In this document: positions 55,703 to 64,000 of the stretch, in pieces
Numbering within the stretch: position 1 is the stretch's first letter
Layout: every line of letters starts with the position of its first letter
Assembly (NCBI RefSeq): GCF_002266465.3
Contig: NZ_CP029427.2
Span: 994,501-1,058,500, forward strand
Origin: Bradyrhizobium symbiodeficiens
GTDB lineage: Bacteria; Pseudomonadota; Alphaproteobacteria; Rhizobiales; Xanthobacteraceae
Length of the DNA stretch: 64,000 nucleotides
Reading direction: 5' to 3'
Program-made: the position numbers and the translations under genes
The notes under the pieces: model-generated
Databases searched by the model: none
Told to the model about the DNA's origin: nothing
What the model saw: only the letters and a program-made list of their open reading frames with translations

Positions 55703-56043
55703 GACTTCTCGCCGACGGCGCCATGTCCGCCGGAAAGTGAGTTGACATCAGCTGGGTATCTGGAACAATGCAACCTAAGATATGCTGATTTATTTTGGAC
55801 CGAGATGGTTCGGTCCGATCCTGTTTCTTCGATGTGACGTTTCGTTCGATGTGACGTCTCGTGCAAGCCGGCTTTTTCCGGCTCCGCTTCCCCAGCTCGG
55901 GCCTTGTTTTGACGCATCGGCAGGCGGCAAGCCGATCGACGATCGATTGTGCGAGAGCTTCGCCGGGATCGGCGGCATCATGTTGCGGTGAAGCCGGGCG
56001 GCTTGGACATGACTGAGCCGACAAACGCTGAAGGGAGGCTGCG
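55703..56043. other. Intergenic stretch
   Basis: No credible gene. A 69-codon frame at 55782-55991 lacks a ribosome site and has atypical Phe/Arg-rich composition. The region is slightly less GC-rich than its surroundings and holds a 17-bp tandem duplication. The DUF3616 promoter must lie here. Confidence 0.6.
55828..55861 (+). repeat. 17-bp tandem duplication
   Basis: TTCGATGTGACGTTTCG (55828-55844) is followed directly by TTCGATGTGACGTCTCG (55845-55861), with 16 of 17 identical. Each holds a TGACGT core. It could be a pair of factor-binding sites or a slippage product. Confidence 0.7.
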
Positions 56044-57102
56044 ATGACCCTCGCCAGAACGGGATGGCTTGCGACGTTGCTGCTCGGGCTCGTCGTGGCG
56101 GGCGTGCAGCCTTCCATTGCCGCGGCCGACGATGCGTGGCCGGTCAAGAAAAGGCTGATCGGCGAGGACGACGGCAAGTCCAAGGATGTCAGTGGCATTG
56201 CCTGCGCGACCGCAACAGGGTTTCCGCGATCGTGCCTCGTCATCGACGACAATCTCCAGGACGCCCAATTCGTCGAATTGACCGACGGCAAGCTCTTTGC
56301 CGGCAGCCCGGTCAAATTGATCGACAACAGTTTCAACGACAAAGCGCTCGAGCTCGATGGCGAGGGCGTCGCCTTCTCTAAAGGGGATTACGGGCATTAT
56401 TACGTCATCGGCTCGCACGGCCATCCCCGGGACAAGGACCACGAGTTAGATCCGACGAAACATGCCGATAAGATTCGAGCGAAGATCGCCGCGAGCAGCC
56501 AGATCGTCCGGTTCCGCACCACAGGTGCAGATGGCAATGTGTCGGGCCTCGAGCGTACGTCGAAACTGAGAGATGTCATCGGCGCCGAGCCCGCCCTTCG
56601 CAACTTCATGGATGTTCGGCTGGAGAAGAACGGTCTGACCATCGAGGGAGTGGCGATCAAGGACGACCGGACATTGCTCGCGGGATTCCGCGGTCCCGTG
56701 CTGGACGGCAAGTGCGCCGTCGTCCTGGCGGTCGAGGTGGCGTCCCTGTTTGGCGACGGAAAGAGTTCGGACCATCGCTTGTACAGGCTGCCGCTCGGCG
56801 ACGGACGCGGCGTGCGCGATCTCGCATCCTTCGGGGATCGCATTCTCGTTCTGGCAGGTCCAGGTGCGGACGGACCCGGGACTTACGCCGTTTATGCGTG
56901 GGACGGCGCATCGGAATCCGTCGAGTTGCTGAAGGACCTGCCATTCGATCCGAAGCGAAAGCCGGAGGGACTCCTGCCGCTGGACAAGACGTCCACCGGA
57001 TGGCGTGTCCTCATCCTGTTCGATGGCGACAAGGAAGGTGCGCCCACCCCGATCGAAATATCGGCATCGGGGCCTCGACCTCCGCCCTGCTCCAGCGGCT
57101 AG
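56044..57102 (+). CDS. Secreted DUF3616-type protein
   Basis: A 352-residue protein with a signal peptide (1-27, ends AAA) and DUF3616 features: DVSGIACATATG, LVIDDNLQDAQFVEL, VIGSHGHPRD and TIEGVAIKDDRTLLAGFRGPV. The alternating strand pattern suggests a beta-propeller. No activity is established for the family. AGGGAGG precedes ATG 56044. The 3' end overlaps the convergent amidase gene by 4 bp. Confidence 0.8.
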   Translation: MTLARTGWLATLLLGLVVAGVQPSIAAADDAWPVKKRLIGEDDGKSKDVSGIACATATGFPRSCLVIDDNLQDAQFVELTDGKLFAGSPVKLIDNSFNDKALELDGEGVAFSKGDYGHYYVIGSHGHPRDKDHELDPTKHADKIRAKIAASSQIVRFRTTGADGNVSGLERTSKLRDVIGAEPALRNFMDVRLEKNGLTIEGVAIKDDRTLLAGFRGPVLDGKCAVVLAVEVASLFGDGKSSDHRLYRLPLGDGRGVRDLASFGDRILVLAGPGADGPGTYAVYAWDGASESVELLKDLPFDPKRKPEGLLPLDKTSTGWRVLILFDGDKEGAPTPIEISASGPRPPPCSSG

Positions 57103-58520
57103 CGCGTCGGCGCCGGCAATCGGCCGAATACGTCGTCGAGCGCGATGCCGATCGCGAGGAGGCGACGATCGTTGCCGGCGGGGCCGTCGAGTTCGAGTCC
57201 GATCGGCAATTTGCTGGTGGCGCCGAGCGCGATCGGGATCTGGATTCCGGGAATGCCGGCATTGCTACCGGGATCGGTGTTCTGGATGAACAGAGCGAAA
57301 TTCTCGAGCGTGCTGGACTCCGGATTGGAGGGGATCGCAACGCGGGGAGTGGTCGGGAAGGTGATGGCGTCGAGCCGGTTGTCAGCAAAGATCTTGCTGT
57401 AGAGCGCCTGTAGCGCCGGACGCGCGGTCTTGACCGCCGCGTCGTAGATCGGCTTGGCATCGAGCAGCGTATCGTCCGGACCCGGCAGTTTGCGCGGGAT
57501 CACCAGGCCATCATAGGTGCCCTTCACGTCGGGGCTGGCAATTTCCATCGCCAGCGCTTCGATGGTAAGGCCTGTGCCGGTGTGGGCGAGATATTCGACC
57601 ATGTCGTCGTAGGCTTCATATAGCGCGACGGGAAAGCCGACCTGGCCGTTGAGCTCGGCGAGCTGCGGCATCTCGACCTCAACGACCGTGACGCCGGCTG
57701 TCTTCATCTGCGCGCTGGCGGCCTGAAAGGCGGTTTCGGTATCGGCATCGAGATTGGTCAACATCGTCCTCACGATGCCGATCCGCACCTGGCTCAGGCC
57801 GGCCGGCGTGATCGCATCGCCGCCCGAGATCACGCGATCGAGCAGCGCGACGTCCGCCATGGTCGCAGCCATCGGGCCCGCAGTGTCGCGGGTATGCGAG
57901 ATGGGAGCGATGCCTTGCTGCGGATAGCGGCCGACTGTCGGGCGCAGCGAGGCGCATCCGTTCAGCGCGGCGGGCACGCGCACCGACCCACCGGTGTCGG
58001 TGCCGAGCCCGCCTGCGACGATCCGCGCGCCGATCGCAGCGCCGGTCCCGGACGAGGAGCCGCCGGCGATCAGGGTGCGGTCATAGGCGTTGCGCACGCC
58101 GAACTCGGCGCCGGTCCTGAACGCGGTGTTGTAGCCGGAGATGCCAAAGGCCAGCTCGTGCATGCTGGTCTTGCCGATGATGATCGCGCCCGCCGCGCGC
58201 AGCTTTGCCACGACCGGCGCATCGGCCTTTGGAACGTAATCCTTGAGGGCAGGCGTGCCGGCGCTGCAAGGCAGTCCCGCGACCTCGATGTTGTCCTTGA
58301 TCACGATGGGCACGCCGCCGAGCGGCTTGTCCTTGTCGCCCGTCGCGTCGAATGCCGCGGCGGCCTTCAGGGCGCCGGCCTCGTCCAGGGTGATGAAGGC
58401 ATTGAGATCGGCGTTGGCCTTGGCGCGGGCAAGAGCCTCCGCCGTGAGGGCTGCACTCGTGACAGTCCCGGCGCGGAGGCCGGCTGCGGCCTGGCCCAGG
58501 GTCAATTGGTCGAAATCCAT
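57099..58520 (-). CDS. Amidase, indoleacetamide-hydrolase-like
   Basis: A 473-residue amidase-signature enzyme. The Ser-cisSer-Lys triad is visible: Lys in VIVKDN-type motif (VIKDNIEVAG), cis-Ser and Ser in GGSSSGTGA and GTDTGGSVRVPAA. The segments LGGVPIVIKDNIEVAGLP, MHELAFGISG and RPTVGRYP...ISHTRDTAGP are closest to what I recall of IaaH/Bam-type indoleacetamide hydrolases, which make indole-3-acetate. Other amides are possible. AGGAGAG precedes ATG 58520. It follows the indolepyruvate oxidoreductase gene on the same strand (76 bp). Confidence 0.85.
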   Translation of the reverse strand: MDFDQLTLGQAAAGLRAGTVTSAALTAEALARAKANADLNAFITLDEAGALKAAAAFDATGDKDKPLGGVPIVIKDNIEVAGLPCSAGTPALKDYVPKADAPVVAKLRAAGAIIIGKTSMHELAFGISGYNTAFRTGAEFGVRNAYDRTLIAGGSSSGTGAAIGARIVAGGLGTDTGGSVRVPAALNGCASLRPTVGRYPQQGIAPISHTRDTAGPMAATMADVALLDRVISGGDAITPAGLSQVRIGIVRTMLTNLDADTETAFQAASAQMKTAGVTVVEVEMPQLAELNGQVGFPVALYEAYDDMVEYLAHTGTGLTIEALAMEIASPDVKGTYDGLVIPRKLPGPDDTLLDAKPIYDAAVKTARPALQALYSKIFADNRLDAITFPTTPRVAIPSNPESSTLENFALFIQNTDPGSNAGIPGIQIPIALGATSKLPIGLELDGPAGNDRRLLAIGIALDDVFGRLPAPTR

Positions 58521-58596
58521 GATGCGTCACTCTCCTGGCGGGCAGCCATCAGAGCGCCCTCCCGAGCATAGAGGCTGAAGCCTCGCCGGCTCCGCG

Positions 58597-61500
58597 TCAA
58601 CCGGCGGCGCGCATCTTTGCCGGCGACGACGTGTGGAGTTCGCCAAGCAATCGCTCGACCTCGGTCCTCGTCTTCCCGATCGCGGCGTCCTTGACCGGGC
58701 CATAGCCGCGGACTTCCATCGGCGCCTTGGCAATCGCGACGAGATCCGGAAGACGCGCCGTGCCGAGCTCGCCGAGCATCCGTTCGATCAGAGCTTCATA
58801 CCATGTGATCAGTTCGCGCTCGGTCCGCCGTTCCCGGGCGTAGCCGAACGGATCGAACGGAGTTCCGCGCAATCCCTTCAGCCGCGCGAGCATGGCGAGC
58901 GGCATCTGGATCCATTGGCCGAAGGCGCGCTTGCGCGGCCGCCCGCGAGCGTCGCGCTGCGACGGCAGGAATGGCGGTGCGAGGTGATACTGGACGCTGA
59001 AGCCGTCCTCGAATTCGCGTTTCAGCTCATCGAGGAATCCGCTCTGCATGTGCAGCCGTGCCACCTCGTATTCGTCCTTGTAGGCCATCAGCTTGAACAG
59101 GGCGCACGCGACCGCCTCGGTCAGAGCCTCGCTGCTCAGGACAGCTTCGGCATTGCGGACTTTTGCGATGGTCGTTCGGTAGCGTGCGGCATAGGCGGCA
59201 TCTTGATAGGCGGTCAGGAAGTCGGCGCGACGGTCGATGAGCTGGTCGAGCGTTTCGGTCTTGGGCGCATCGTCCGCCTTCAAGAGGTCGGGATCGGCGG
59301 CCGCGATCCGGCCCCAGGCAAAGGCCTGCTTGTTGCGCTCGACTGCGACGCCGTTGAGCTCGATCGCGCGCAGCAGCGCGGCAAGCGAGATCGGGACCAG
59401 CCCGCGCTGCCAGGCAAAGCCGAGCATGATGATGTTGGCGTAGACGGCATCGCCGAGCAGCCGTTCGGCGAGCGCGTTGGCATCGATGGTGCCGAGATTG
59501 CCCTCGCCGATGACTTGGCCGATCGCGCGCAGGCGGGCGGGGGAGGCGAGATCGGCGTCGCGGAAGCGGACGACGTCGCCGGTCGGCATCTCCGCGGTGT
59601 TGACGGCAGCGCGCGTGCCGCGGCGGTAGGTACCGGACGCCTTTGGCGAGGAGCTGACGACGAGATCGCAGCCGATCAGCGCATCGGCCGCGCCTTGGTC
59701 GATACGGACCTGATGCAGCGTCTCGGGGCTCGAGGCAAGGCGGATGTAGCTCAGCACAGGCCCGAACTTCTGCGCAAAGCCGGTGAAGTCGAGCACCGAG
59801 ACGCCGCGATGTTCCAGATGCGCGGCCATGCCGATCAGCGCGCCAACGGTGATCACGCCGGTGCCGCCGACGCCGGTCACCAGCAGGTCGCAGGGCCGCT
59901 CAAGCGTTGCGGGAGCGGGCAGGGGAAGTGTGGCGGCCCGGCCGATCGCGTCGATCTGGCTTGCGCCCTTTTTCCGGCGCGTGGCGCCCTCGACGGTGAC
60001 GAAGCTCGGGCAGAAGCCGTTGAGGCAGGAAAAATCCTTGTTGCAGGCTGAGAGATTGATCTGACGCTTGCGGCCGAACGGCGTCTGCTTCGGTTCGACG
60101 CTGAGGCAGTTGGACTCGACCGAGCAGTCGCCGCAGCCCTCGCAGACGAGATCGTTGATATAAGCGAAGCGCTTTGGGTCGGCCATCTGCCCACGCTTAC
60201 GCCGGCGCCGCTTCTCCGTGGCACAGGTCTGCTGATAGATCAGGACCGAGACCCCGGGAATATCGCGCAGCTCGCGCTGCACGGCATCCATCTCCTCGCG
60301 CGGATGAAGGGTGACGCCGGCCGGCAGATCAGCAGGCGAGAACTGTGCGGGATCGTCCGACACCAGCGCAATGCGCGTCACGCCCTCGGCGCGGACGCTG
60401 TGGGCGATGGCCTGCACGCTGATGGGACCGTCGACCGGCTGACCGCCTGTCATCGCGACGGCATCGTTGAACAGGATCTTGTAGGTGATATTGGCCTTGG
60501 CCGCGATCGCCTGCCGGATCGCCATCGAGCCGGAATGGTAGTAGGTGCCTTCGCCGAGATTCTGGAAGACGTGCTTGCGGCCGGTGAATTTCGACGACGC
60601 TGCCCAGTTCACGCCCTCGCCGCCCATCTGGATCAGCGACGATGTCTCGCGGTCCATCCAGCTCGCCATGAAGTGGCAGCCGATGCCGGCCAGCGCCTTG
60701 GAGCCTTCAGGCACCTTCGTCGATGTGTTGTGCGGGCAGCCTGAGCAGAAATAGGGCGTGCGCGTTGCGCCTGATACGTTGATGGTGCGTGCGGCCTCCG
60801 GCATCAGCGCGGCCGCGCGTGCGGCGAGATTGAGGCCCGGAAACATCGGATCAAGCCGGCGCGCCAGCACGCCGGCCAGCGCGCGGGGCGACAGCTCGCC
60901 GATCCAGGACATCAGCCTTGCGCCGGTTTCGTCGTGCTTGCCGACCATGCGTTCGGGTTTGCTGCCGGGATAATCGTAAAAATACTCCTTGAACTGGCTC
61001 TCGATGATGCCGCGCTTCTCCTCGACCACGAGGATCTCGCGCTTGCCCCTCACGAAATCCATGGCGTCATGCAGCGCCAGCGGCCAGACCATGCCGACCT
61101 TGTAGATATCGATGCCGATGCTGCGGCAGGCGGCTTCGTCAAGACCCATCAGCCGCAACGCCTCCATCAGATCGAGATGGGCCTTGCCGGTGGTGACGAT
61201 GCCGTAGGTCGCATCCGGAACGTCGTAGATGCGACGGTCGATTGGATTGGCCTTTGCGAAGGCGTAGACCGCGTGCTTCTTCGCCTCCAGCCGCTCCTCG
61301 ATTTGTGGGCCCGGCAAATCCGGCCAGCGGTAGTGCAGACCTCCCGGCGGCGGCGTGAAGTCCGGTGTGCGGAAGACGCGCGGCGGACGCAGTGCGACGG
61401 AGGCGCCGGACTCGACGATCTCCGAGATCGCCTTGAAGCCGACCCACATGCCGGAGAAGCGGCTCAGCGCATAGCCATATTCGCCGAACTTGAGATACTC

Positions 61501-62043
61501 GCTGACGCTCGCGGGATGCAGCGTCGGCATGAACCAGCTCATGAAGGCCACGTCGGACTGATGCGGCATCGAGGAGGAGACGCAGCCGTGGTCGTCGCCT
61601 GCGACCACCAGCACGCCGCCATGCGGGGAGGAGCCGTAGGCATTGCCATGCTTCAGCGCGTCGCCGGAACGATCGACGCCGGGACCTTTGCCGTACCAGA
61701 GCCCGAACACGCCATCGACCTCGCGATCTCCTTGCGTCTCGACCTGCTGCGAGCCGAGCACGGCGGTCGCGGCGAGGTCTTCGTTGACGGCCGGCAGAAA
61801 TTCGACCCGGTCCCGCGTCAGCCGCTCCTGGATGCGCCAGAGCTCGAGGTCGATGCCGCCGAGCGGCGAGCCGCGATAACCCGAGATGAAACCGGCGGTG
61901 TTGAGGCCATGGGCCCGGTCGCGTCTGACCTGATCCAGCGCGATGCGGACGATGGCCTGCGTTCCCGTGAGGAAGACGCGGCCCTCCTCGCGATCGTAGC
62001 GGTCGGAGAGTTCGTACGTGTCGAGTGACGGAACGGCGTCCAT
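58597..62043 (-). CDS. Indolepyruvate ferredoxin oxidoreductase, fused alpha-beta
   Basis: A 1,148-residue 2-oxoacid:ferredoxin oxidoreductase in which IorA- and IorB-like parts are fused. The N-terminal ThDP/PYR region (IVRIALDQVRRDRAHGLNTAG...GYRGSPLGGIDLELW), the PP domain (CSGCPHNTSTKVPEGS, GGEGVNWA), a cysteine cluster CEGCGDC...NCLS (about 630-645) for an Fe-S centre, and the gamma-type domain GVGGTGVITVGALIG follow in order. It oxidatively decarboxylates aryl pyruvates to aryl-acyl-CoA, passing electrons to ferredoxin. GGGAGG precedes ATG 62043. A divergent Lrp/AsnC gene probably regulates it. Confidence 0.95.
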   Translation of the reverse strand: MDAVPSLDTYELSDRYDREEGRVFLTGTQAIVRIALDQVRRDRAHGLNTAGFISGYRGSPLGGIDLELWRIQERLTRDRVEFLPAVNEDLAATAVLGSQQVETQGDREVDGVFGLWYGKGPGVDRSGDALKHGNAYGSSPHGGVLVVAGDDHGCVSSSMPHQSDVAFMSWFMPTLHPASVSEYLKFGEYGYALSRFSGMWVGFKAISEIVESGASVALRPPRVFRTPDFTPPPGGLHYRWPDLPGPQIEERLEAKKHAVYAFAKANPIDRRIYDVPDATYGIVTTGKAHLDLMEALRLMGLDEAACRSIGIDIYKVGMVWPLALHDAMDFVRGKREILVVEEKRGIIESQFKEYFYDYPGSKPERMVGKHDETGARLMSWIGELSPRALAGVLARRLDPMFPGLNLAARAAALMPEAARTINVSGATRTPYFCSGCPHNTSTKVPEGSKALAGIGCHFMASWMDRETSSLIQMGGEGVNWAASSKFTGRKHVFQNLGEGTYYHSGSMAIRQAIAAKANITYKILFNDAVAMTGGQPVDGPISVQAIAHSVRAEGVTRIALVSDDPAQFSPADLPAGVTLHPREEMDAVQRELRDIPGVSVLIYQQTCATEKRRRRKRGQMADPKRFAYINDLVCEGCGDCSVESNCLSVEPKQTPFGRKRQINLSACNKDFSCLNGFCPSFVTVEGATRRKKGASQIDAIGRAATLPLPAPATLERPCDLLVTGVGGTGVITVGALIGMAAHLEHRGVSVLDFTGFAQKFGPVLSYIRLASSPETLHQVRIDQGAADALIGCDLVVSSSPKASGTYRRGTRAAVNTAEMPTGDVVRFRDADLASPARLRAIGQVIGEGNLGTIDANALAERLLGDAVYANIIMLGFAWQRGLVPISLAALLRAIELNGVAVERNKQAFAWGRIAAADPDLLKADDAPKTETLDQLIDRRADFLTAYQDAAYAARYRTTIAKVRNAEAVLSSEALTEAVACALFKLMAYKDEYEVARLHMQSGFLDELKREFEDGFSVQYHLAPPFLPSQRDARGRPRKRAFGQWIQMPLAMLARLKGLRGTPFDPFGYARERRTERELITWYEALIERMLGELGTARLPDLVAIAKAPMEVRGYGPVKDAAIGKTRTEVERLLGELHTSSPAKMRAAG

Positions 62044-62130
62044 GGCGGACCTCCCGCGGCATCCTGCCGAATGACGCAAGGGTATGCCCGGGCCGCTGGT
62101 AGGTCTTACCTAATCAACCGATGTCGAACA

Positions 62131-62156
62131 CGATATCGGTAGAATTTTGCATATCG
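62131..62156. promoter_or_regulatory. Palindrome between IOR and Lrp-type regulator genes
   Basis: CGATAT (62131-62136) and ATATCG (62151-62156), 14 bp apart and extended by AAC/TTGT flanks, form an AT-rich inverted repeat centred between the two divergent starts. Lrp/AsnC proteins bind such sites. Confidence 0.5.
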
Positions 62157-62196
62157 TTGTCGATTTTGGTAGCTTCTTATCAAACCCGGAGATTCC

Positions 62197-62652
62197 ATGA
62201 TTGAAGACCAGGACGTGCGGATTCTCGCTCATCTCCAGAAGGATGGCCGTGCCACCAACCAGCAACTGGCGGACGAGGTCGGCATGTCCACTTCGGCCTG
62301 CTGGCGCAGGGTGCGCGCGCTGGAGGAAGCCGGCATCATCCAGGGCTATGCGGCGCTCATCGCGCGCGAGCAGGCGGGCTTTGCGATGTCGGCCATCCTT
62401 CACGTCTCGCTGGAGCGGCACGACGCCAAGTTCGTCGACGAATTCGTCACGCAGGTGACCAAGCGGCGCGAGGTGCTGGAGTGCTTTGCGACCACGGGCG
62501 ATGCCGATTATCATTTGCGCGTCGTCGTGCAGGACATGGCGGCCTACAACAGATTCCTCGACGAGTTCATGTTCCGCATCCCCGGCATCCGCTACGTCCG
62601 CAGCAACGTGGTATTGAAGGAGATCAAGTCGAGCGTGGCGCTACCGTTTTGA
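62197..62652 (+). CDS. Lrp/AsnC-family transcriptional regulator
   Basis: A 151-residue regulator. Residues 1-60 carry the HTH (DVRILAHLQKDGRATNQQLADEVGMSTSACWRRVRALEEAG). Residues 65-145 form the RAM ligand domain (FATTGDADYHLRVVVQDMAAYNRFLDEF). It is divergent from the indolepyruvate oxidoreductase, so it probably senses an aromatic or branched-chain amino acid and controls that gene, like BkdR-type regulators. CGGAGATTCC precedes ATG 62197. Confidence 0.93.
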   Translation: MIEDQDVRILAHLQKDGRATNQQLADEVGMSTSACWRRVRALEEAGIIQGYAALIAREQAGFAMSAILHVSLERHDAKFVDEFVTQVTKRREVLECFATTGDADYHLRVVVQDMAAYNRFLDEFMFRIPGIRYVRSNVVLKEIKSSVALPF

Positions 62653-62664
62653 GATGAGAGAGAT

Positions 62665-62755
62665 GCCGTAGGGTGGGCAAAGGCGCACAGCGCCGTGCCC
62701 ACCATCTTTCAATTGCAAACGCGGTGGGCACGCTTCGCTTTGCCCACCCTACGGC
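62665..62755. repeat. Dispersed palindromic repeat, family D, copy 2
   Basis: GCCGTAGGGTGGGCAAAG at the left end is complementary to CTTTGCCCACCCTACGGC at the right end, with an inner GCGCCGTGCCCACC/GGTGGGCACGC pair. It matches the 51285-51379 copy in arms and in inner pair. Confidence 0.8.
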
Positions 62756-62763
62756 ACCGTTGC

Positions 62764-63549
62764 TTACCGCCCCTCCCGCACAAACCTGTTCCGCAACGTC
62801 CCGACCCCCGTGATCTCGATCTCCACGACGTCGCCATGCTTGATGTCAGGTGAGGCACCGTCCGTGCCCATCCAGATCACGTCGCCGGGCCACAGCGTAA
62901 AATACTTCGTGAGCTCGACAAGGAACGGCACCACGCCGAAGATCATGTCGGCGGTGGCGAAGCGGTTGGTCTCCTGGCCGTTGACCCCGACGATCGTTTC
63001 CATCTTTTCGAGATCGGCCTCGGTCTCGATCCACGGCCCCATCGGCTTGAACGTGTCGGCGTTCTTCGAGCGCCACAGGCTGCGATCGGCCTTTTGCCAG
63101 CTGCGCTCACTGACGTCGTTGCCGATGGTGTAGCCGAACACGCAATCCATCGCGTTCTCTTCGGTGAGGTGCTTCACCTTCTTGCCGATGACGACGACGA
63201 GCTCTCCCTCATAGTGGATCTTCTCCGTCGCAAAGGACGGGATCACCACGTCCTCGTCATGCGCGATCAGCGCGTTCTGGGCGCGATAGCCGATCTCGGG
63301 CCTATCGGGCACGGCCGGCACTTCGCCGCGCTTGTCAGCGGCCTCCTTCAGGTGCTTCAGATAGTTCAGGCCGACACAGTAGAAGGTGCGCGGTATCAGC
63401 GGCAGCTCGATCCTGACGTCGCCAAGCGGATGCCTGCGTGAGCTGCGTTGCCATTCGCCGAAAGGATCGCCGTCGACCGCGATGACCTTGTCGCCCTCGA
63501 TAATCCCCCACGAGGACTTGCCTGTCTCCGTGAACTTCAACCAGCGCAT
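62764..63549 (-). CDS. Fumarylacetoacetate hydrolase-family protein
   Basis: A 261-residue FAH-family enzyme. The metal motif Glu-x-Glu is in IHYEGELVVVIGK, and a third acidic ligand is in GNDVSERSWQK. The catalytic His-Glu area lies in FYCVGLNYLKHLKEA. Family reactions include hydrolysis of fumarylacetoacetate-like C-C bonds, oxaloacetate decarboxylation and isomerisation of catechol-pathway acids; which applies is not predictable. It begins 15 bp after the stop of the upstream FMN monooxygenase gene, so the two form an operon for degradation of some organic acid. Confidence 0.9.
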   Translation of the reverse strand: MRWLKFTETGKSSWGIIEGDKVIAVDGDPFGEWQRSSRRHPLGDVRIELPLIPRTFYCVGLNYLKHLKEAADKRGEVPAVPDRPEIGYRAQNALIAHDEDVVIPSFATEKIHYEGELVVVIGKKVKHLTEENAMDCVFGYTIGNDVSERSWQKADRSLWRSKNADTFKPMGPWIETEADLEKMETIVGVNGQETNRFATADMIFGVVPFLVELTKYFTLWPGDVIWMGTDGASPDIKHGDVVEIEITGVGTLRNRFVREGR

Positions 63550-63564
63550 GTGATGTACCCGCCA

Positions 63565-64000
63565 TCATTCCGCGGCATCGCGCGGCCGCACTTTCCAGGC
63601 GCCGGCCGCCGGTCGCTCGAGCCCAAGGTTTTCCCGCAATGTCTTGCCGCGATAGTCCTTCTGTAACAGTCCGCGGCGCTGCAGCTCCGGCACGATATGC
63701 TGGACGAAATCGGCGTAGGAGCCGGGCACGTAGGTCGCGGCGACGACAAAGCCGTCGCAGCCGCGCTCGACGAACATCTCCTCGAGCTTGTCCGCGATCT
63801 CCTTGGGACCGCCGACCATGGCGTCCTGGACCTGGCCGCGGCCGGAGAAGGTGACGAAGTCGCGCGCGCTCGGATTGCTCTTGCCCGAATTCTTCAGCAC
63901 GCCGTCGCGGATGCCCAGGATGCCCTGCATGCTCTTCAGCTCGTCCGTCGTCAGTGGCTCGTCGAGATCCTTGGAGGCGAAGTCGTAATTGAGAGCTTCG
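63565..64000 (-). CDS. FMN-dependent monooxygenase C-terminal part (cut by window)
   Basis: The last 145 residues of a luciferase-superfamily monooxygenase are visible, beginning in the segment EALNYDFASKDLDEPLTTDEL and continuing through GILGIRDGV, DAMVGGPKEIADKLEEMF and YVPGSYADFVQHIVPELQRRGL. This is the C-terminal pattern of NtaA/SnaA/DszA-type enzymes, the same class as the monooxygenase at 43899-45278. The true start lies outside the window, so an internal ATG at 63930 should not be taken as the gene start. It is followed by the FAH-family gene. Confidence 0.9.
   Translation of the reverse strand, partial: EALNYDFASKDLDEPLTTDELKSMQGILGIRDGVLKNSGKSNPSARDFVTFSGRGQVQDAMVGGPKEIADKLEEMFVERGCDGFVVAATYVPGSYADFVQHIVPELQRRGLLQKDYRGKTLRENLGLERPAAGAWKVRPRDAAE

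Noticed and set aside
55782..55991. 69-codon plus-strand frame
   Set aside because: No Shine-Dalgarno, composition unlike a protein, and it spans the 17-bp duplication. More likely non-coding.
15604..62755. Palindromic repeats as a CRISPR array
   Set aside because: The elements are single, far apart, 86-140 bp long and palindromic, with no regular spacers and no cas genes.

Overview
This window looks like chromosomal DNA of a slow-growing rhizobium or close relative (Bradyrhizobium-type alphaproteobacterium). The evidence is high GC with G/C-ending codons, a CpdR regulator beside a tRNA-Val, a small heat-shock gene behind a ROSE-type RNA thermometer, a suhB/MmgR-type sRNA, and dispersed palindromes of the kind scattered through such genomes. 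I see no transposase, integrase, phage gene, CRISPR array or rRNA. The gene order reads as core and metabolic chromosome rather than a genomic island. All identifications come from reading motifs and were not checked against a database.

Layout. 1-4195: 5' part of gltB (minus strand, 3' end outside the window). 4686-14610: a secreted Pro/Ala-rich protein, two alpha/beta hydrolases, an Hsp20 with sigma32-like promoter and RNA thermometer, a membrane-anchored di-heme RoxA-like cytochrome with an extra N-terminal domain, a class III cyclase with TPRs, a LysE exporter and a TauE exporter with a divergent LysR gene. 15604-23761: a Bug-type receptor, hisN, an sRNA, an N-formylglutamate amidohydrolase homologue, cpdR, tRNA-Val, NUDIX, RidA, a mandelate-racemase homologue with an altered catalytic lysine, and a heme-c sensor cyclase. 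23835-32177: a degenerate hydrolase, a tandem DUF3606 lysine-tailed protein, AlkB, a 46-aa membrane peptide, a DUF4173/response regulator/histidine kinase operon and a GH3 enzyme. 32153-37449: a Tat-exported peptide-binding protein, a Mn-catalase/DUF892 fusion, and a TetR-PspA-YiaA envelope-stress unit with three operator palindromes.

37640-46917 is rich in oxidoreductases: SDR, ALDH, OYE-type ene-reductase, a GFA-fold protein without its central cysteines, a benzoylformate-decarboxylase-like ThDP enzyme, an FMN monooxygenase and an M20 peptidase. 47019-50220 is a complete gltIJKL glutamate/aspartate ABC transporter with a 12-bp stem-loop between gltI and gltJ. 50407-55702 holds a D-amino-acid aminotransferase and an EmrAB-type efflux operon with divergent LysR. 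56044-64000 holds a DUF3616 protein, an indoleacetamide-hydrolase-like amidase, a fused indolepyruvate ferredoxin oxidoreductase with a divergent Lrp/AsnC regulator, an FAH-family enzyme and the C-terminal part of a second FMN monooxygenase.

Themes. Nitrogen and amino-acid handling recurs (gltB, gltIJKL, M20, D-AAT, IOR, LysE, the FGase homologue), and three of these genes have GG-N10-GC sigma54-like motifs upstream. RNA-level control is unusually visible (thermometer, sRNA, intercistronic hairpin). Several enzymes have lost textbook catalytic residues. I found no clear new multi-gene defence or biosynthetic system. The best leads are the thermometer, the sRNA, the cytochrome fusion and the catalytically altered paralogues.
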